Positions 1 to 5,384 of a stretch of DNA of 9,747 nt are shown here, in pieces. The position numbers and the translations under genes were made by a program. The notes below the pieces were generated by a model. It saw only the letters and a list, made by a program, of their open reading frames with translations. It had not been told where the DNA came from and did not search any database. How positions within the stretch are numbered: position 1 is the first letter of the stretch; every line of letters begins with the position of its first letter. The DNA is taken from assembly GCA_016793525.1 (NCBI GenBank), contig JAEUJT010000374.1:1-9747 (forward strand). Direction: 5' to 3'. This DNA comes from Archangium sp. Its GTDB lineage: Bacteria > Myxococcota > Myxococcia > Myxococcales > Myxococcaceae.

Positions 1-42
1 GACGAGGTGAGCGACCTCGTGACGTACCTGAAGACGCTGTAA
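1..42 (+). CDS. C-terminal end of a probable c-type cytochrome (partial)
   Basis: The first 13 codons read DEVSDLVTYLKTL and end at TAA (40-42). A final helix of the form [DE]-[VI]-x-D-L-V-x-Y-L-[KR]-T-L is typical of the C-terminus of class I c-type cytochromes, where it packs against the heme domain. The heme-binding CxxCH would lie outside the window, so the call rests on this tail alone. The gene converges on the lipoprotein gene that ends at 161. A short ACGC-TTCG-GCGT hairpin with a stable UUCG-type loop overlaps the stop codon (42-53), but it has no T-tract. Confidence 0.5.
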   Translation, partial: DEVSDLVTYLKTL

Positions 43-99
43 CGCTTCGGCGTCACTGCACCCTGGGGAAGAACGACGGCGGGGTCCTGTCACCTGCGC

Positions 100-127
100 G
101 GGGCCCTTCCCACCTCCGGTGGGCCCC
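100..127. terminator. GC-rich inverted repeat between convergent genes, possible bidirectional terminator
   Basis: GGGGCCC (100-106) can pair with GGGCCCC (121-127). Alternatively CCCACC (109-114) pairs with GGTGGG (118-123) around a three-base loop. The element lies in the 118-base gap between the rightward cytochrome stop (42) and the leftward lipoprotein stop (161), where a shared terminator would be expected. No T-tract follows on either strand, so it is not a classical intrinsic terminator; it may instead stabilise 3' ends. Confidence 0.3.
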
Positions 128-160
128 TCCCACTCCGGCGCGACCCCGCTGTGCCTTCGA

Positions 161-1261
161 CTACGGCTCGCGGATGTACCCGGGAATGGTGGTGGGCGCG
201 TTCGACGTGCCGCCAAAGTAGAAGCCCGACGCCCACTTCGTCGCGCCGAGCGAGGTTCCGCTGCAGCGCCGAGGGTGTTCGGCCTGCACGTCGATGACCC
301 GCCCACGAATGGTGCCAGAAATGCGGAACAGGTACTTCGAGTTGCTGGGGCCCCCGATGGAGAGCTCGTAGAGCAATGGCTCCTCCGCGGCCAAGTCGGC
401 GGCGTCGAGGGTGACGATGCCGTTGGCCGGGTACAGGTGGGTGCCGTTGTTGTTCGCGTAGTGCGCCAGCTCGAGCACGTTCGGCGTGGTGTCGAGGCGC
501 CACCGCCACGCGAACATGTACCCGTCTTTCGACAAGTCGTATTGGCTGCAGTCAGACAGCCCGGGCAACTTGTTCCAGTCGAGCTGGTCTCCAGGCTGCG
601 CGGGGTTGGTGATGGTGTACGCCGCCGACGGGTTGAAGATGAAGCGGTAGGTGCGAGCCGACGGCGCGCCTCCAAGCAACCCGAGAATACCCGCCAGCGG
701 AGTCGAGGGCGCCCCATTCTGCGCCACCACCGCCGGCATCGTGCCCGAGTAAATCGTATACCGCGCCCACCCCGGGTGATTCGGATCGACCCCTGCATCG
801 ACGGGAACCCCCGCATCGAACGTCAGAGCCCCAGCGTCTGGCCTCCCCGCGTCGACGGCGCCGGCATCGAAGCCACCCGCATCGGGCGCGACGCCAGCAT
901 CGTCGAGGCCCGCGTCGAACGCCGTACCCGAGTCGACGGCGGCGCCAGCGTCTTCGAAGCCCGCGTCGACCTCGACCGCGCCAGCGTCAACCCCTCCGTC
1001 ATCGACCGACAGGGTACACGTCTGCGCTTTGCACACCGCGAGGCTCGAGCACACGCCGCAGAGAAGACCGCCCGTGCCGCACGCCGAGGGGAGCTCTCCG
1101 CTGACGCACTCGCCGTTGGGAGAGCAACACCCGCTCGCGCAGGTGAGCGGCCCGCATTCGCTCACCGGCACGCCGCAGCCCATGGCACTCACAGCGAGAG
1201 GAACGGCGACGGCGATGAAAAGGAGTGGGTCGAGACGCACGGGGAGCGCCTTGTGCCACAC
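161..1261 (-). CDS. Secreted lipoprotein with Cys-rich head, Asp-Ala-Gly linker and unknown C-terminal domain
   Basis: 366 aa from a GTG start; an AGAGG-like ribosome site lies 9 nt upstream, and a second in-frame GTG at residue 8 is an alternative start. Residues 10-28 are a hydrophobic signal segment ending AMGC, an imperfect lipobox with Cys29 as the probable lipidated residue. Residues 36-82 hold ten cysteines in a pattern (CxxxxCxxxCC, CG..C..C) common in myxobacterial surface proteins and probably disulfide-bonded. Residues 87-157 are a low-complexity linker with eleven D-A-G units plus D-S-G and D-G-G. Residues 160-366 form a domain rich in aromatic and beta-type segments, ending GFYFGGTSNAPTTIPGY, that I cannot assign to a family. 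The likely role is an outer-membrane-anchored surface protein. It is transcribed divergently from the dioxygenase gene at 1454. The first three segments are clear; the function is unknown. Confidence 0.85.
   Translation of the reverse strand: MWHKALPVRLDPLLFIAVAVPLAVSAMGCGVPVSECGPLTCASGCCSPNGECVSGELPSACGTGGLLCGVCSSLAVCKAQTCTLSVDDGGVDAGAVEVDAGFEDAGAAVDSGTAFDAGLDDAGVAPDAGGFDAGAVDAGRPDAGALTFDAGVPVDAGVDPNHPGWARYTIYSGTMPAVVAQNGAPSTPLAGILGLLGGAPSARTYRFIFNPSAAYTITNPAQPGDQLDWNKLPGLSDCSQYDLSKDGYMFAWRWRLDTTPNVLELAHYANNNGTHLYPANGIVTLDAADLAAEEPLLYELSIGGPSNSKYLFRISGTIRGRVIDVQAEHPRRCSGTSLGATKWASGFYFGGTSNAPTTIPGYIREP
791..1003 (-). repeat. Degenerate Asp-Ala-Gly coding repeat (protein linker)
   Basis: This encodes residues 87-157 of the lipoprotein: eleven D-A-G triplets spaced 5-12 residues apart, with one D-S-G and one D-G-G variant. 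On the + strand it shows as recurring gcgtcgac / ccagcatcg words. Units are separated by variable hydrophobic or proline residues rather than being an exact tandem array. Such acidic, flexible linkers hold the C-terminal domain away from the lipid-anchored head. The DNA is repetitive enough that copy number may vary between strains. Confidence 0.8.
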
Positions 1262-1453
1262 CCACCGAGACCTCTGCGAGCCCCTGTCTTGAAGCTGCGC
1301 CTTGCAGCTGGTTCACTCCGGCGCCGATGATGACGTTCTCCACTTTCCTGCTCGGCTGAAGCGGTCGCCCTCTCGGCGCTGACCCAGGGCTCACCCGCGG
1401 CGATGCGGTCGCGGCGTGCGCCTTCGAGCTGAACCTCTTTCGGAGACATCGAC
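1262..1453. promoter_or_regulatory. Divergent spacer between lipoprotein and dioxygenase genes
   Basis: These 192 bases must hold the promoters for both flanking genes unless they are read from further away. I see no convincing -35/-10 pair. A TTGAAG (1289-1294) lies 17 nt before TTCACT (1312-1317), but the second element is poor. A 6-bp inverted repeat, AGCTGC (1293-1298) and GCAGCT (1304-1309), sits about 32-48 nt upstream of the lipoprotein start and could be an operator half-site pair or leader hairpin. GGAGA at 1442-1446, 7 nt before the ATG at 1454, is a good ribosome site for the dioxygenase. Confidence 0.35.
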
Positions 1454-2227
1454 ATGCTGTCGACAACGCACTTCATTCACCACGGCTTCGTGCGCATCGA
1501 CGGGGCCTTTCCCCGCGAGCTCGCCGACGCGTGCCGGAACATTCTCTGGCGCGCGACCGGCTGCGGAGAAGACGACCCCTCGACGTGGACTCGACCGGTC
1601 GTGCGCATCGGAGAAATACCGAACCCGCGCTTCGTCGAGGCAGCCAACACGCCGACCCTCCGCGAGGCCTACGATGCGCTGGCCGGTGCGGGTCGCTGGC
1701 TTCCGCGGGCCAGCCTCGGCACCTTCCCCATTCGTTTCCCGTCGCCGGCCGACCCCGGAGACTGCGGCTGGCACATCGACATGAGCTTCGGCTTCGAGAA
1801 CGAGCCCGACTTCATGAAGTGGCGCGTCAACATCGCCTCGAAGGGCCGGGCGCTGCTGATGCTCTTCCTCTTCTGCGACGTGGGGGTCGACGACGCGCCG
1901 ACGAGGCTCCGCGTCGGCTCACACCTCGACGTCGCGCGCCGCCTCGCTCCGTACGGACACCACGGCCTCACGTTGGGCGAGCTCGCTTCGACAGCGTTTC
2001 GGGAATCAGCGCATCGACCCGAGGCCCTGGCGACGGGCCCAGCGGGGACGGTGTACCTCTGCCACCCGTTTCTGGTGCACGCCGCTCAGCCGCACCGCGG
2101 CCGGTCGCCGCGCTTCATCGCTCAACCGCCGCTGCTCCCCGACGCGCCGCTCGACCCGTGGCGCACCGACGAAACCGCCTCTCCCGTCGAGCGCGCGATT
2201 CGGCTCGCGTTGGAGGAACCTGCGTAG
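1454..2227 (+). CDS. Phytanoyl-CoA dioxygenase (PhyH)-like Fe(II)/2-oxoglutarate oxygenase
   Basis: 257 aa, ATG with GGAGA 7 nt upstream. The family couples oxidation of an organic substrate to decarboxylation of 2-oxoglutarate at a mononuclear Fe(II). The facial triad is visible: WHID gives His107 and Asp109, and CHPFLVHAAQPHRG gives distal His209. Arg220 (RSPRF), eleven residues after the distal His, fits the 2-oxoglutarate carboxylate clamp. The N-terminus (FIHHGFVRIDGAFP) matches the usual opening of PhyH proteins, where the enzyme starts with a short helix after a 'G-F-V-x-I-x-G' strand. Length is normal for the small bacterial branch. There is no signal peptide, so it is cytoplasmic. 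PhyH homologues act on many substrates (lipids, halogenated or hydroxylated natural products, osmolytes), so the substrate is unknown. Its stop lies 4 nt from the atpF stop, tail to tail. Confidence 0.85.
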   Translation: MLSTTHFIHHGFVRIDGAFPRELADACRNILWRATGCGEDDPSTWTRPVVRIGEIPNPRFVEAANTPTLREAYDALAGAGRWLPRASLGTFPIRFPSPADPGDCGWHIDMSFGFENEPDFMKWRVNIASKGRALLMLFLFCDVGVDDAPTRLRVGSHLDVARRLAPYGHHGLTLGELASTAFRESAHRPEALATGPAGTVYLCHPFLVHAAQPHRGRSPRFIAQPPLLPDAPLDPWRTDETASPVERAIRLALEEPA

Positions 2228-2237
2228 CGCGCTACGC
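2222..2237. repeat. 16-bp perfect palindrome containing both convergent stop codons
   Basis: GCGTAGCGCGCTACGC reads the same on both strands. It contains the TAG stop of the rightward dioxygenase (2225-2227) and the TAG stop of leftward atpF (2232-2234), with the dyad axis in the 4-nt gap. As RNA it can fold only as a small hairpin with no T-tract on either side, so terminator function is uncertain. It could be a shared bidirectional 3'-end element or simply the by-product of two mirrored GCG-TAG ends. Confidence 0.6.
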
Positions 2238-2783
2238 CGACGGCTTCTTGCCAGCCAGGTCGGTGACGAACTGCTGCGCCAGCTGCTGGTGCTTCGCGTC
2301 GTCGAGCTTCTCGTTGAGCAGCTTCTCGGCGACCTGGAGCGACAGCTTCACGGCCTCGGCCTTGAGCTCGGCGACCGCCTTGTTGCGCTCTTCTTCGATT
2401 GCGCGGCGCGCGTCGACCTTGAGGTCTTCGGCTTCTTTGCGCGACTTGCCCATCAGCTCTTCACGGAACTTCTCCATGTCGACCTGGGTCTTGCGGAGCG
2501 CCTCGGCGGCTTCTTGGCGGGCCTGGGCGATGGCGGTCTTTTGCTCCGCCAGCAGCTTCTCGGCCTCAGACCGCTCGCGCTTCGCCGACTCGATGGCGTC
2601 TTTGATCTGCGCCTCGCGGTTGGCCAGCGCGCTCATCGTCGGCTTGATGGCGAACTTCGACAAAATGCCGAACAAGATGAGGAACGAGACGATGGTCATC
2701 GCCAGCAGGCCGACGCCGAACTCAGCCGTCTCACCGGCATTCGAGACGACCAGCTGCATCACTTCGTGGGTAGGCAAGAACAT
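2232..2783 (-). CDS. atpF: ATP synthase Fo sector subunit b
   Basis: 183 aa from the ATG at 2783. Subunit b forms the peripheral stalk that holds F1 (through delta) against the Fo rotor. There is one membrane segment near residues 24-42 (VGLLAMTIVSFLILFGIL), a conserved basic-proline end to it (KFAIKP), then a long charged helix from about 50 to 165, rich in Ala, Glu, Lys and Arg and typical of the b-dimer coiled coil, and a short C-terminal segment for the delta contact. The frame stays open upstream to 2834, but that would put a terminator-like hairpin inside the coding region; the ATG at 2783 has GGGAG 8 nt upstream. It is the last gene of the minus-strand block and only one b-type gene is visible, so a homodimer is likely. 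No atpH or F1 genes follow; the next gene is convergent. Confidence 0.95.
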   Translation of the reverse strand: MFLPTHEVMQLVVSNAGETAEFGVGLLAMTIVSFLILFGILSKFAIKPTMSALANREAQIKDAIESAKRERSEAEKLLAEQKTAIAQARQEAAEALRKTQVDMEKFREELMGKSRKEAEDLKVDARRAIEEERNKAVAELKAEAVKLSLQVAEKLLNEKLDDAKHQQLAQQFVTDLAGKKPSA

Positions 2784-2791
2784 GCGAGGGA

Positions 2792-2796
2792 CTCCC
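2792..2796 (-). promoter_or_regulatory. Ribosome binding site that fixes the atpF start
   Basis: GGGAG on the minus strand, 8 nt before the ATG at 2783. It lies just downstream of the T-tract of the hairpin at 2800-2844. This supports the 183-residue form of subunit b over the longer open frame that begins at a GTG at 2834. Confidence 0.75.
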
Positions 2797-2799
2797 AAC

Positions 2800-2844
2800 G
2801 TCAGAAAAGAAAACCTGGGTGCGCTGTGAAGCACACCCAGGGTT
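2800..2844 (-). terminator. Intrinsic-terminator-like hairpin between atpE and atpF (possible leaky terminator)
   Basis: In the transcribed (minus) direction, CCTGGGTG (2841-2834) pairs perfectly with CACCCAGG (2821-2814). It extends outward to two A-T pairs past a single bulged base, and inward to a possible two-pair GC step. The T-rich run TTTTCTTTTC follows at once (2813-2804). The hairpin starts 15 nt after the atpE stop, and its T-tract ends about 20 nt before the atpF ATG. This is a textbook layout for Rho-independent termination, or for 3'-end protection of an atpB-atpE message. Since atpF lies just beyond with no room for a promoter, read-through must occur or atpF is transcribed from inside atpE. 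Confidence 0.7.
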
Positions 2845-2859
2845 CAACGAGCCAGCTGT

Positions 2860-3081
2860 TTACGCCTTGCCAGCCAGGGTGTTCGCAACGACGAACGCGA
2901 ACAGCACGGCGCCTTCAATCAGACCGGCGGTGATGATGGCGGTGATGCGCAAATCGCCGGCAACCGAAGGCTGGCGCGCGCCACCCTCGAGGGCCGCCGC
3001 GGCCAAACGGCCGATGCCCAGACCTGCACCCAACGCCGCCAGACCAATCGCCAGACCTGCACCAAGATACTCGTGACCCAT
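2860..3081 (-). CDS. atpE: ATP synthase Fo sector subunit c
   Basis: 73 aa from the ATG at 3081, a compact c subunit (many are about 75-90). It builds the membrane rotor ring that carries protons past subunit a. The helical hairpin is clear: helix 1 (about residues 6-30) carries the small-residue motif G18-x-G20-x-G22-x-G24, the polar loop has the conserved R36-Q37-P38, and helix 2 (about 47-70) carries the essential carboxylate Glu56 in GLIEGAVLFAF. Glu56 is followed by Gly rather than Ser/Thr, and helix 1 lacks the Gln of Na+-type rings, so proton coupling is expected. Upstream Shine-Dalgarno is weak (GAAAG, about 10 nt away). The frame is open upstream to 3183, but that extension has no c-subunit character. 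A 110-nt leader separates it from atpB, and a terminator-like hairpin follows. Confidence 0.95.
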   Translation of the reverse strand: MGHEYLGAGLAIGLAALGAGLGIGRLAAAALEGGARQPSVAGDLRITAIITAGLIEGAVLFAFVVANTLAGKA

Positions 3082-3191
3082 GGTCGTTTCGCTTTCTTCA
3101 ACCAAGAGACTCACTTGAGCGGGGAGTCGTTCTTTCCGCGGGCTACCTCCGCACGCCACAGTGGCGAGCGGGTCGTACGTCATTCAGAAAA
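3082..3191 (-). promoter_or_regulatory. 110-nt atpB-atpE intergenic leader
   Basis: This is the only long gap in the tightly packed Fo genes. It contains a short dyad CGCCAC-A-GTGGCG (3154-3166) and a possible GACTC/GAGTC pairing (about 3108-3132), and ends in an A-rich stretch before the atpE start (GAAGAAAGCGAAACGACC). In E. coli the untranslated region before atpE boosts translation of subunit c; a similar role is possible here, but the evidence is only position and length. I see no convincing promoter in it. Confidence 0.3.
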
Positions 3192-4268
3192 TCAGTGATG
3201 CGCCGCGTCGTGCCCCTCACCGTGGTCGTGGTGGCCCATCTGGACCGACAACCCGATGTAGATCGACGACAGCAGCGTGAAGAGGAAGGCCTGCAGCAAG
3301 CCGACGAAGGTCTCGAACAGGTAGATGACCGTGCCGATGGCGAAGGAGAAGCCGTACCAGAGGCCTCCGGAGACCACCGCCAGCGCCAGCACCGAGAACA
3401 ACACCATGTGGCCCGCGAACATGTTCGCGAACAAGCGCATGGTGAGCACGAAGGGCTTCACCAGCAGGCCGACAATCTCGATGGGGATAAACAGCAGCAT
3501 CAGCAGGAAGAACATGAACCGCATCGGAATCGGCCCGGTCATCACCATCGCGCTCATGCCGCCGGTGAGGTGCGCCAGGTAGCCGCCGATGCCCGCCGAC
3601 CGAATCGCCGCGTATTGGCTCACCACGAAGGTGCAGATGGCCAGGCCGCCGGTGATGACCATCGAGCCCGTGGCGCTGAAGAAGCCGGGCACCAGGCCGA
3701 GCCAGTTCATCGCCAGAATGAAGATGAAGAGCGACGCGAGGAACGGCACGTACTTCTCGCCCTCTTCAGCGCCGATGTTCTTGATGGCGATTTCGTCGCG
3801 AATGAACTGCACGAAGGCTTCCCACAGGTTCTGGCCGCGGCCGACGGGGACGAGCGCCTCTTTCTTTCGGTTGCCAAAGCTGAACCCGAGAATGAGCACC
3901 AGCACGCCGGCGAAGAACATCATCAGGTGGGCCTTCGACGGGCGCATGTCGAAGCAGCCGTTCACCAGCTTGCCGATGGGCGGCACCGACAGGTACGCCG
4001 GGCCGACGGGCAGCGCGCAGGCGCCCTCGACGCGCTCAAACTTGAGGAACGAGAACATGTGGCCGAGGTGAATGGCCGGCGACGGGAGGTGCACGCCGAA
4101 CTTGGTCAGCAGGCTCGGGTACTCGAGCTCCCAGTCGTAGCTGTCGGCCACGTGGTGGGCGATGAACTCATTGGGGGTCGGCTGGTGGCCTTCAGCGGCC
4201 TCGTTGGAGAACGCCACGAACGGCGCCAGGCACACCAGGAGACCGAGCACTCTCGACACGTTCGACAT
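3192..4268 (-). CDS. atpB: ATP synthase Fo sector subunit a, with long N-terminal region and His-rich tail
   Basis: 358 aa, longer than the roughly 250-290 usual. Subunit a forms the two proton half-channels beside the c ring. The essential Arg278 lies in KPFVLTMRLFANMFAGH. In place of the E. coli pair Glu219/His245 it has His287 and Glu319, the swapped arrangement found in many other a subunits, and Gln326 seven residues after Glu319 matches Gln252. Membrane segments lie near 113-132, 174-198, 201-222, 250-270, 276-303 and 310-343. Residues 8-20 are hydrophobic (signal peptide or extra helix), and about 21-112 form a polar, probably periplasmic segment with Cys84 and Cys105 that could form a disulfide. 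The last 13 residues contain six His. It starts 3 nt after the AtpI-like stop (TGA-AGC-ATG), implying translational coupling. Confidence 0.95.
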   Translation of the reverse strand: MSNVSRVLGLLVCLAPFVAFSNEAAEGHQPTPNEFIAHHVADSYDWELEYPSLLTKFGVHLPSPAIHLGHMFSFLKFERVEGACALPVGPAYLSVPPIGKLVNGCFDMRPSKAHLMMFFAGVLVLILGFSFGNRKKEALVPVGRGQNLWEAFVQFIRDEIAIKNIGAEEGEKYVPFLASLFIFILAMNWLGLVPGFFSATGSMVITGGLAICTFVVSQYAAIRSAGIGGYLAHLTGGMSAMVMTGPIPMRFMFFLLMLLFIPIEIVGLLVKPFVLTMRLFANMFAGHMVLFSVLALAVVSGGLWYGFSFAIGTVIYLFETFVGLLQAFLFTLLSSIYIGLSVQMGHHDHGEGHDAAHH

Positions 4269-4271
4269 GCT

Positions 4272-4565
4272 TCACCCTTTTTTCGACGACCACACGACGG
4301 CTTGAATGACCACGCCTGCCAGAAACGCCACCGTCACGCCGAGACCAAACGCCGCCCCGTCGTGAACGCCGAGCCCGCCAAGCCTCGAGCCGGCGAGTAG
4401 CAATATCAGGCGAGCGATAAATGCAACGGTAAAAAAACCGAGCACCACCTGCGTCGCGCCCGGTGCATTCGTTCGATTCACGCGAACGAAGACGACCACT
4501 TCAGCGACGAAGAGGCCGAGCGAGCAGGCCGCGCCCACGAGGCCCGACATCAGCGCCGCGCTCAT
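4272..4565 (-). CDS. Small AtpI-like membrane protein of the ATP synthase cluster
   Basis: 97 aa from the ATG at 4565, which overlaps the preceding TGA as ATGA; an upstream in-frame codon at 4607 is less likely. Three hydrophobic segments are visible at about residues 6-28, 38-60 and 68-92, with a buried Arg51 (AFIARLILLL) and a basic C-terminus (SSKKG). The position between the AtpZ-like gene and atpB is where AtpI/UncI proteins occur; these help assemble the c ring. Sequence similarity to AtpI is not obvious to me and it is shorter than the usual roughly 125 residues, so the name is positional. The middle of the gene uses codons rare in the neighbours (ATA, CTA, TTG, TTT-TTT, GCA) and contains a seven-base T run (4431-4437), suggesting weak codon selection or a different history. 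Confidence 0.6.
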   Translation of the reverse strand: MSAALMSGLVGAACSLGLFVAEVVVFVRVNRTNAPGATQVVLGFFTVAFIARLILLLAGSRLGGLGVHDGAAFGLGVTVAFLAGVVIQAVVWSSKKG

Positions 4566-4819
4566 GGCGTCCCGGGTGGCTTGGTCTTGATGTTCGACGC
4601 CGTCCACACGAACACCGAGAGCCCGACCACCCCCCCCACCGCCGGGCCCCAGATGAGCCCCTGGCCGGGGCCGATGACCTGCCAGTGCTCGAGCGCCCAG
4701 CCGATGCCGGTGCCCGCGATGACCGCCGACACCAGCCGGGAGAAGGCGTTGAAGGCCGGGGCTGTCTCCCGCATGGCCTTCGCTTCAGCGGACAGCTGGT
4801 CGTCAGGCTTCGTCGCCAC
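4562..4819 (-). CDS. atpZ: AtpZ/AtpI-family F0F1 ATP synthase accessory protein
   Basis: 85 aa from the GTG at 4819, chosen because AAGGAG lies 5 nt upstream; the frame is open to 4855 but that start has no comparable site. The N-terminal 25 residues are polar and cytoplasmic, followed by two membrane segments at about 26-43 (FSRLVSAVIAGTGIGWAL) and 53-73 (QGLIWGPAVGGVVGLSVFVW). The order of a Gly-rich first helix, a short acidic/aromatic turn, then a Gly-rich second helix fits the AtpZ family, which works with AtpI in Fo assembly or Mg2+ supply. It overlaps the end of the tetR gene by 17 nt and the start of the next gene by 4 nt, so translation is probably coupled on both sides. The codons for Gly62-Gly63 create a run of eight G (4630-4637 on the complement), a possible slippage site. 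Confidence 0.7.
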   Translation of the reverse strand: MATKPDDQLSAEAKAMRETAPAFNAFSRLVSAVIAGTGIGWALEHWQVIGPGQGLIWGPAVGGVVGLSVFVWTASNIKTKPPGTP

Positions 4820-5381
4820 GCGCTCTCCTTCGCTTCGAGGCGCGCTTCTCTCCAAACAGCCTCAGCATCGCCCCCATCAAGGCATCGGCCTGGGTCGGGC
4901 CGTACGGCCGCATCACGTGGTTGACGCCCAGCCCCTGGATCATGGCCACCGCGAGCTCGACCTCGACGCTCGTGGGTGACAGCCCGAGGAACGCCGCCAT
5001 GAAGTCTCGGTTCTGCTGATTGCGGTCGACCAGGCCGCGCATCACGTCGGCGTCGTCGAAGCCTTCGACCACCAGCCCCAGCAGCGCCCGGGAGCGCTTC
5101 ACGTCAAAGAGCTGGGCGCGCACGTGTTTGACGAGGGCCGCCTTGCCGCGTCGCTTCGGCCCACCACCCAGCAGCTCGACGAAGGGCGCGCGGCCGGCGT
5201 CGACGAAGTGGGCCAGCACCGCCTCGACCAGGTCGGCGCGCTTGGGGAAGTAATACGTCAGGTGCCCCTGCTGGAGCCCCGCCGCCTTCGCCACCCGGGT
5301 CTGGGTGAGCGCGCGCGGGCCCTCTGTCTCGAGCACCTTCAGCGCGACCTCGATGATGTGCTCGACCCGATTTTTCGCCAT
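4803..5381 (-). CDS. TetR/AcrR-family transcriptional regulator
   Basis: 192 aa. Residues 5-55 are a standard TetR DNA-binding domain: helix 1 (RVEHIIEVALKVLETEG), then the helix-turn-helix LTQTRVAKAAGLQQGHLTYYFPKRADLVEAVL (about 25-56), including the conserved Y-Y-F-x-x-[KR]-x-x-L ending. Residues 60-180 are helical and would form the ligand-binding and dimer domain; the tail (KRASKRRRARGDEA) is strongly basic. It starts 3 nt after the Fe-S oxidoreductase stop with no good ribosome site of its own, and overlaps the AtpZ-like gene by 17 nt, so it is probably translated as part of a polycistronic message. TetR proteins beside acyl-CoA oxidation or ETF genes often sense acyl-CoAs; autoregulation of the block is plausible but no operator is proven. 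The ligand is unknown. Confidence 0.92.
   Translation of the reverse strand: MAKNRVEHIIEVALKVLETEGPRALTQTRVAKAAGLQQGHLTYYFPKRADLVEAVLAHFVDAGRAPFVELLGGGPKRRGKAALVKHVRAQLFDVKRSRALLGLVVEGFDDADVMRGLVDRNQQNRDFMAAFLGLSPTSVEVELAVAMIQGLGVNHVMRPYGPTQADALMGAMLRLFGEKRASKRRRARGDEA
4825..4830 (-). promoter_or_regulatory. Ribosome binding site fixing the GTG start of the AtpZ-like gene
   Basis: AAGGAG on the minus strand, 5 nt before the GTG at 4819. It lies inside the last codons of the tetR-family gene, so the two genes overlap by 17 nt. It is the strongest Shine-Dalgarno site seen in this block. Confidence 0.75.
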
Positions 5382-5384
5382 GCG

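Noticed and set aside
791..1003. CRISPR-like or DNA tandem array
   Set aside because: The repeated words encode a D-A-G protein linker in one frame, with variable spacing and no conserved long repeat or unique spacers.
1262..1476. Possible decayed coding sequence on the minus strand upstream of the lipoprotein gene
   Set aside because: Short stretches have good third-position GC, but frame and codon bias break down within about 20 codons, no family is recognisable, and the stretch overlaps the start of the dioxygenase gene.
2784..2834. Longer subunit b starting at the GTG at 2834
   Set aside because: The extension would be encoded by the terminator-like hairpin and T-tract, and the ATG at 2783 has a good ribosome site and the conserved beginning of the protein.
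3082..3183. Longer subunit c beginning upstream of 3081
   Set aside because: The extra residues are polar and unlike any c subunit; the ATG at 3081 starts the helical hairpin at the expected place.
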